Under the pieces are notes generated by a model. That model saw nothing but the letters and a program-made list of their open reading frames with translations, was not told where the DNA came from and searched no databases. 5,885 bases of DNA, from assembly GCA_902782805.1 (NCBI GenBank), contig CACZON010000124.1, positions 1 to 5,885 of the forward strand, in the 5' to 3' direction. A program made the translations under genes and the position numbers. This document shows positions 4,049-5,885 of the stretch, piece by piece; position 1 is the stretch's first letter, and the number at the start of each line of letters is the position of its first letter. Source of the DNA: Oscillospiraceae bacterium (GTDB lineage: Bacteria > Bacillota > Clostridia > Oscillospirales > Acutalibacteraceae).

Positions 4049-5885
4049 TCAATAGACCGCACAGCCGCTGCGGCGGATCTGCTTCATCTTTTTCAGTGCG
4101 GAGTCGGCGTCCGCAAAAACGTCGCCCTGCGGATTCTCACGGTCCGAGAACGCGATGCCCACGCTCATCATGATCGGATCGAGCCCATCTGCGGGAGCTC
4201 CGAGCGCCGAATTGATCTGCTCTACCTTCCGGAGCACCAGATCCTGCATCGAGCTGGTCATGCGGGTTATGATCACGACGAATTCATCCTCCTGCAGCCG
4301 GCAGACGTGATCCGCGGAACGGAAGCTGCCGCGCAGAACGTCCGCCACACGTAGAACCGCCCGGTTCGCATATTCCCTGCCGCGCTCGCTGCGGATGGCG
4401 GCGTAATCGTCTATCGTGGCGATCATGACGGCGATATGATTCTGGTCCGAATCCTGGAACAGGATATCGAACGCGCTGTGGTTGTACAGACCGGTCAGCG
4501 GATCATGGAGCGCCTCATAGGTATAACGGTCGCGGGGGCCTTCCTTCACGAAGCTCTGCGCTCCGGGCACTCCGGTCGGCACCCCGACGGAAAGATTTCT
4601 TACAAAGGTTTCAAATTCCTCCGCCGGAAGCGGCTTCGAGAAATAATATCCCTGAATCACGTCGCACCCCATGGATTTCAGGGTGAACATCTGCTCCGCC
4701 GTTTCAACGCCTTCCGCGATCGTAGGCAGATTCATGGATTTCGCAAGGCCGATGATCGCCTCCAGCAGGCGCGTATCCTTGCGCTCCCTGAATGCGGTGC
4801 GGATAAACTGCATATCGAGCTTGAGTACGTCGATCGGCAGCGCCGAAATCATATTGAGCGAGGAATAACCGGTTCCGAAATCATCCATTTCAATATGGAA
4901 CCCGCTGTCGCGCAGCTGATTGACAATACTGATGATCTGATCGGAATTCTCCGTATAAGCGGATTCCGTAATTTCCAGCAGCAGCTCATCGTGCGAAAGG
5001 CCGTAGGTCGAAACGATCTCGTTGAGCGTTTCGGGAAGCTTCGGATCATACAGATCGATGCGCGAAACGTTGATGGAAACCGGGATCGAACGCCCAAGCG
5101 TTTTCTTCCACTGACGGATCTGTGAGGCGACTTCGCGCCAGACAAAAGAATCGAGCTCCCGAATCAGACCGTTTTCCTCGAAGATCGGGATGAACACCCC
5201 GGGGCTGACCATTCCGAACTCCGGGTGCTTCCAGCGCACGAGCGCCTCAGCGCTGTTCAGGACCGGTTCCTGGGGACGGACGTCGAATTTCGGCTGGTAA
5301 TGAACCGTAAACTGCTTTTCCCGGATGGCGGCATGGAAGCTTTCCATCAGCCGCTCGGCGAAAACCTCCTTCTCGTGGAGGGAATTGTCATAGATCGCGA
5401 TCCACCTTGTAAAGCTGTTCTTCACGGTATCCGCCGCGAGCTTTGCGCGGTCAAAACGGTGCTCCACCTCGATTTCACGGTCGACGTTCGAGTAGACGCC
5501 CGCGCGCAGATGGATCTGGTTTTCCTCAATGTTTCCGGTATTGCGCAGCACTTCTTCGTAATCGTCGCGGTGCAGGCAGTAGACGAGGAAGGTATCCGCT
5601 TCCCTGCGGCAGACGATTCCGGTTTCTCCGAAGATTTCGAGCAGCGCCGCCGCGATCTTCCTGAGGATCTCGTCGCAGTAGGCTCTGCCGTAGCGTTCGT
5701 TGAGAATATGGAAATGGTTCACGTCGATCAGGACGGCGTCCGTTTCGGTGTCCGGATGGAACGTGTCAAACTGCGCGGAGTAGCGGTAGAAATACTCACG
5801 GTTGTAAAGCCCGGTAAGCGCGTCGCGCTCCGTGGAACGGATGATGTCGCGCTCCTCAAAGAGCTCGATCGTGCGCAGGATGCGC
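4049..5885 (-). CDS. GGDEF-EAL-GGDEF protein, probable c-di-GMP phosphodiesterase (N-terminus cut by right edge)
   Basis: The visible part is 611 codons, open to base 5885. The GTG at 5722 is internal: the frame upstream of it already encodes DALTGLYNREYF, the typical start of a GGDEF domain, preceded by a helical linker. Counting from codon 1 at 5884, GGDEF 1 spans about 20-165; its signature is EADTF (95-99), so cyclase activity is unlikely. The EAL domain (about 180-430) is complete, with AEALVRW, SINVS, EITES, MDDFGTGYSSL, LKLD, AEGVET and QGYYFSKP. These supply the metal- and base-binding E, N, E, D, D, K, E and Q, so it should hydrolyse c-di-GMP to pGpG. GGDEF 2 (about 455-600) has QEDEF at 531-535 but keeps an RxxD (RSAD, 522-525) exactly five residues before it, as in inhibitory c-di-GMP sites. 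A sensor domain may lie beyond the edge. The downstream pilus-like operon has its own promoter, so shared control is only inferred. Confidence 0.95.
   Translation of the reverse strand, partial: RILRTIELFEERDIIRSTERDALTGLYNREYFYRYSAQFDTFHPDTETDAVLIDVNHFHILNERYGRAYCDEILRKIAAALLEIFGETGIVCRREADTFLVYCLHRDDYEEVLRNTGNIEENQIHLRAGVYSNVDREIEVEHRFDRAKLAADTVKNSFTRWIAIYDNSLHEKEVFAERLMESFHAAIREKQFTVHYQPKFDVRPQEPVLNSAEALVRWKHPEFGMVSPGVFIPIFEENGLIRELDSFVWREVASQIRQWKKTLGRSIPVSINVSRIDLYDPKLPETLNEIVSTYGLSHDELLLEITESAYTENSDQIISIVNQLRDSGFHIEMDDFGTGYSSLNMISALPIDVLKLDMQFIRTAFRERKDTRLLEAIIGLAKSMNLPTIAEGVETAEQMFTLKSMGCDVIQGYYFSKPLPAEEFETFVRNLSVGVPTGVPGAQSFVKEGPRDRYTYEALHDPLTGLYNHSAFDILFQDSDQNHIAVMIATIDDYAAIRSERGREYANRAVLRVADVLRGSFRSADHVCRLQEDEFVVIITRMTSSMQDLVLRKVEQINSALGAPADGLDPIMMSVGIAFSDRENPQGDVFADADSALKKMKQIRRSGCAVY

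Noticed and set aside
3129..4055. Plus-strand open frame of 308 codons opposite the lipoprotein gene
   Set aside because: It is antisense to a gene with a signal peptide, lipobox and catalytic triad, it crosses the promoter region, and its product shows no recognisable domain. GC-rich codon use on the minus strand explains the open frame.
4436..5125. Plus-strand open frame of 229 codons opposite the EAL domain
   Set aside because: It lies wholly antisense to conserved EAL motifs, and its translation is arginine- and histidine-rich without a family pattern.
4049..5722. Treating the GTG at 5722 as the start of the EAL protein
   Set aside because: The frame continues upstream to the window edge and encodes the conserved beginning of the first GGDEF domain, so the gene is truncated by the window and does not start there.
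1..5885. CRISPR arrays, tRNA or rRNA genes, insertion sequences, attachment sites
   Set aside because: No regularly spaced direct repeats, no cloverleaf-like or rRNA-like stretches and no transposase or integrase fragments were seen; almost all bases are accounted for by the minus-strand genes.

Overview
The window looks like a piece of a GC-rich Clostridia (Firmicutes) chromosome, most likely an Oscillospiraceae-type gut anaerobe. The reasons are strong AAGGAGG-type ribosome binding sites, a sigma-A promoter with an extended -10 box, GC-rich codon use, and a set of small membrane proteins that I associate from memory with Clostridia pilus-like loci. The taxonomic call is an inference. All eight genes that can be supported lie on the minus strand, so they read from right to left. 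The window is almost fully coding; the largest gap is about 150 bp.

Right part (4049-5885): the 3' two-thirds or more of a cyclic-di-GMP protein with the order GGDEF-EAL-GGDEF, truncated by the right edge. Both GGDEF signatures are degenerate (EADTF and QEDEF), while every catalytic residue I can check in the EAL domain is present. It therefore reads as a c-di-GMP phosphodiesterase with regulatory GGDEF domains.

Gap (3900-4048): a well-formed sigma-A promoter (TAGACG, 17 bp, TATAAT with TG extension) points left. It is followed by a leader of about 90 nt containing a G/C-rich hairpin, which in the opposite direction would look like a rho-independent terminator.

Left part (1-3899): a tight run that probably forms one operon. 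Its order is a transglutaminase-fold lipoprotein, a GspF/PilC-type inner-membrane platform protein, four small single-pass membrane proteins (105, 155, 147 and 132 aa) and the start of a PilT-type ATPase cut by the left edge. Gaps in this run are 1-18 bp, or the genes overlap by ATGA/GTGA. Platform protein plus ATPase plus pseudopilin-like proteins is the core of a type IV pilus or type II secretion-like machine. The small proteins have unusual or missing prepilin peptidase sites, and no PilB/GspE-type assembly ATPase or prepilin peptidase is visible here. The neighbouring phosphodiesterase makes c-di-GMP control of this machine plausible, but nothing in the sequence proves it.
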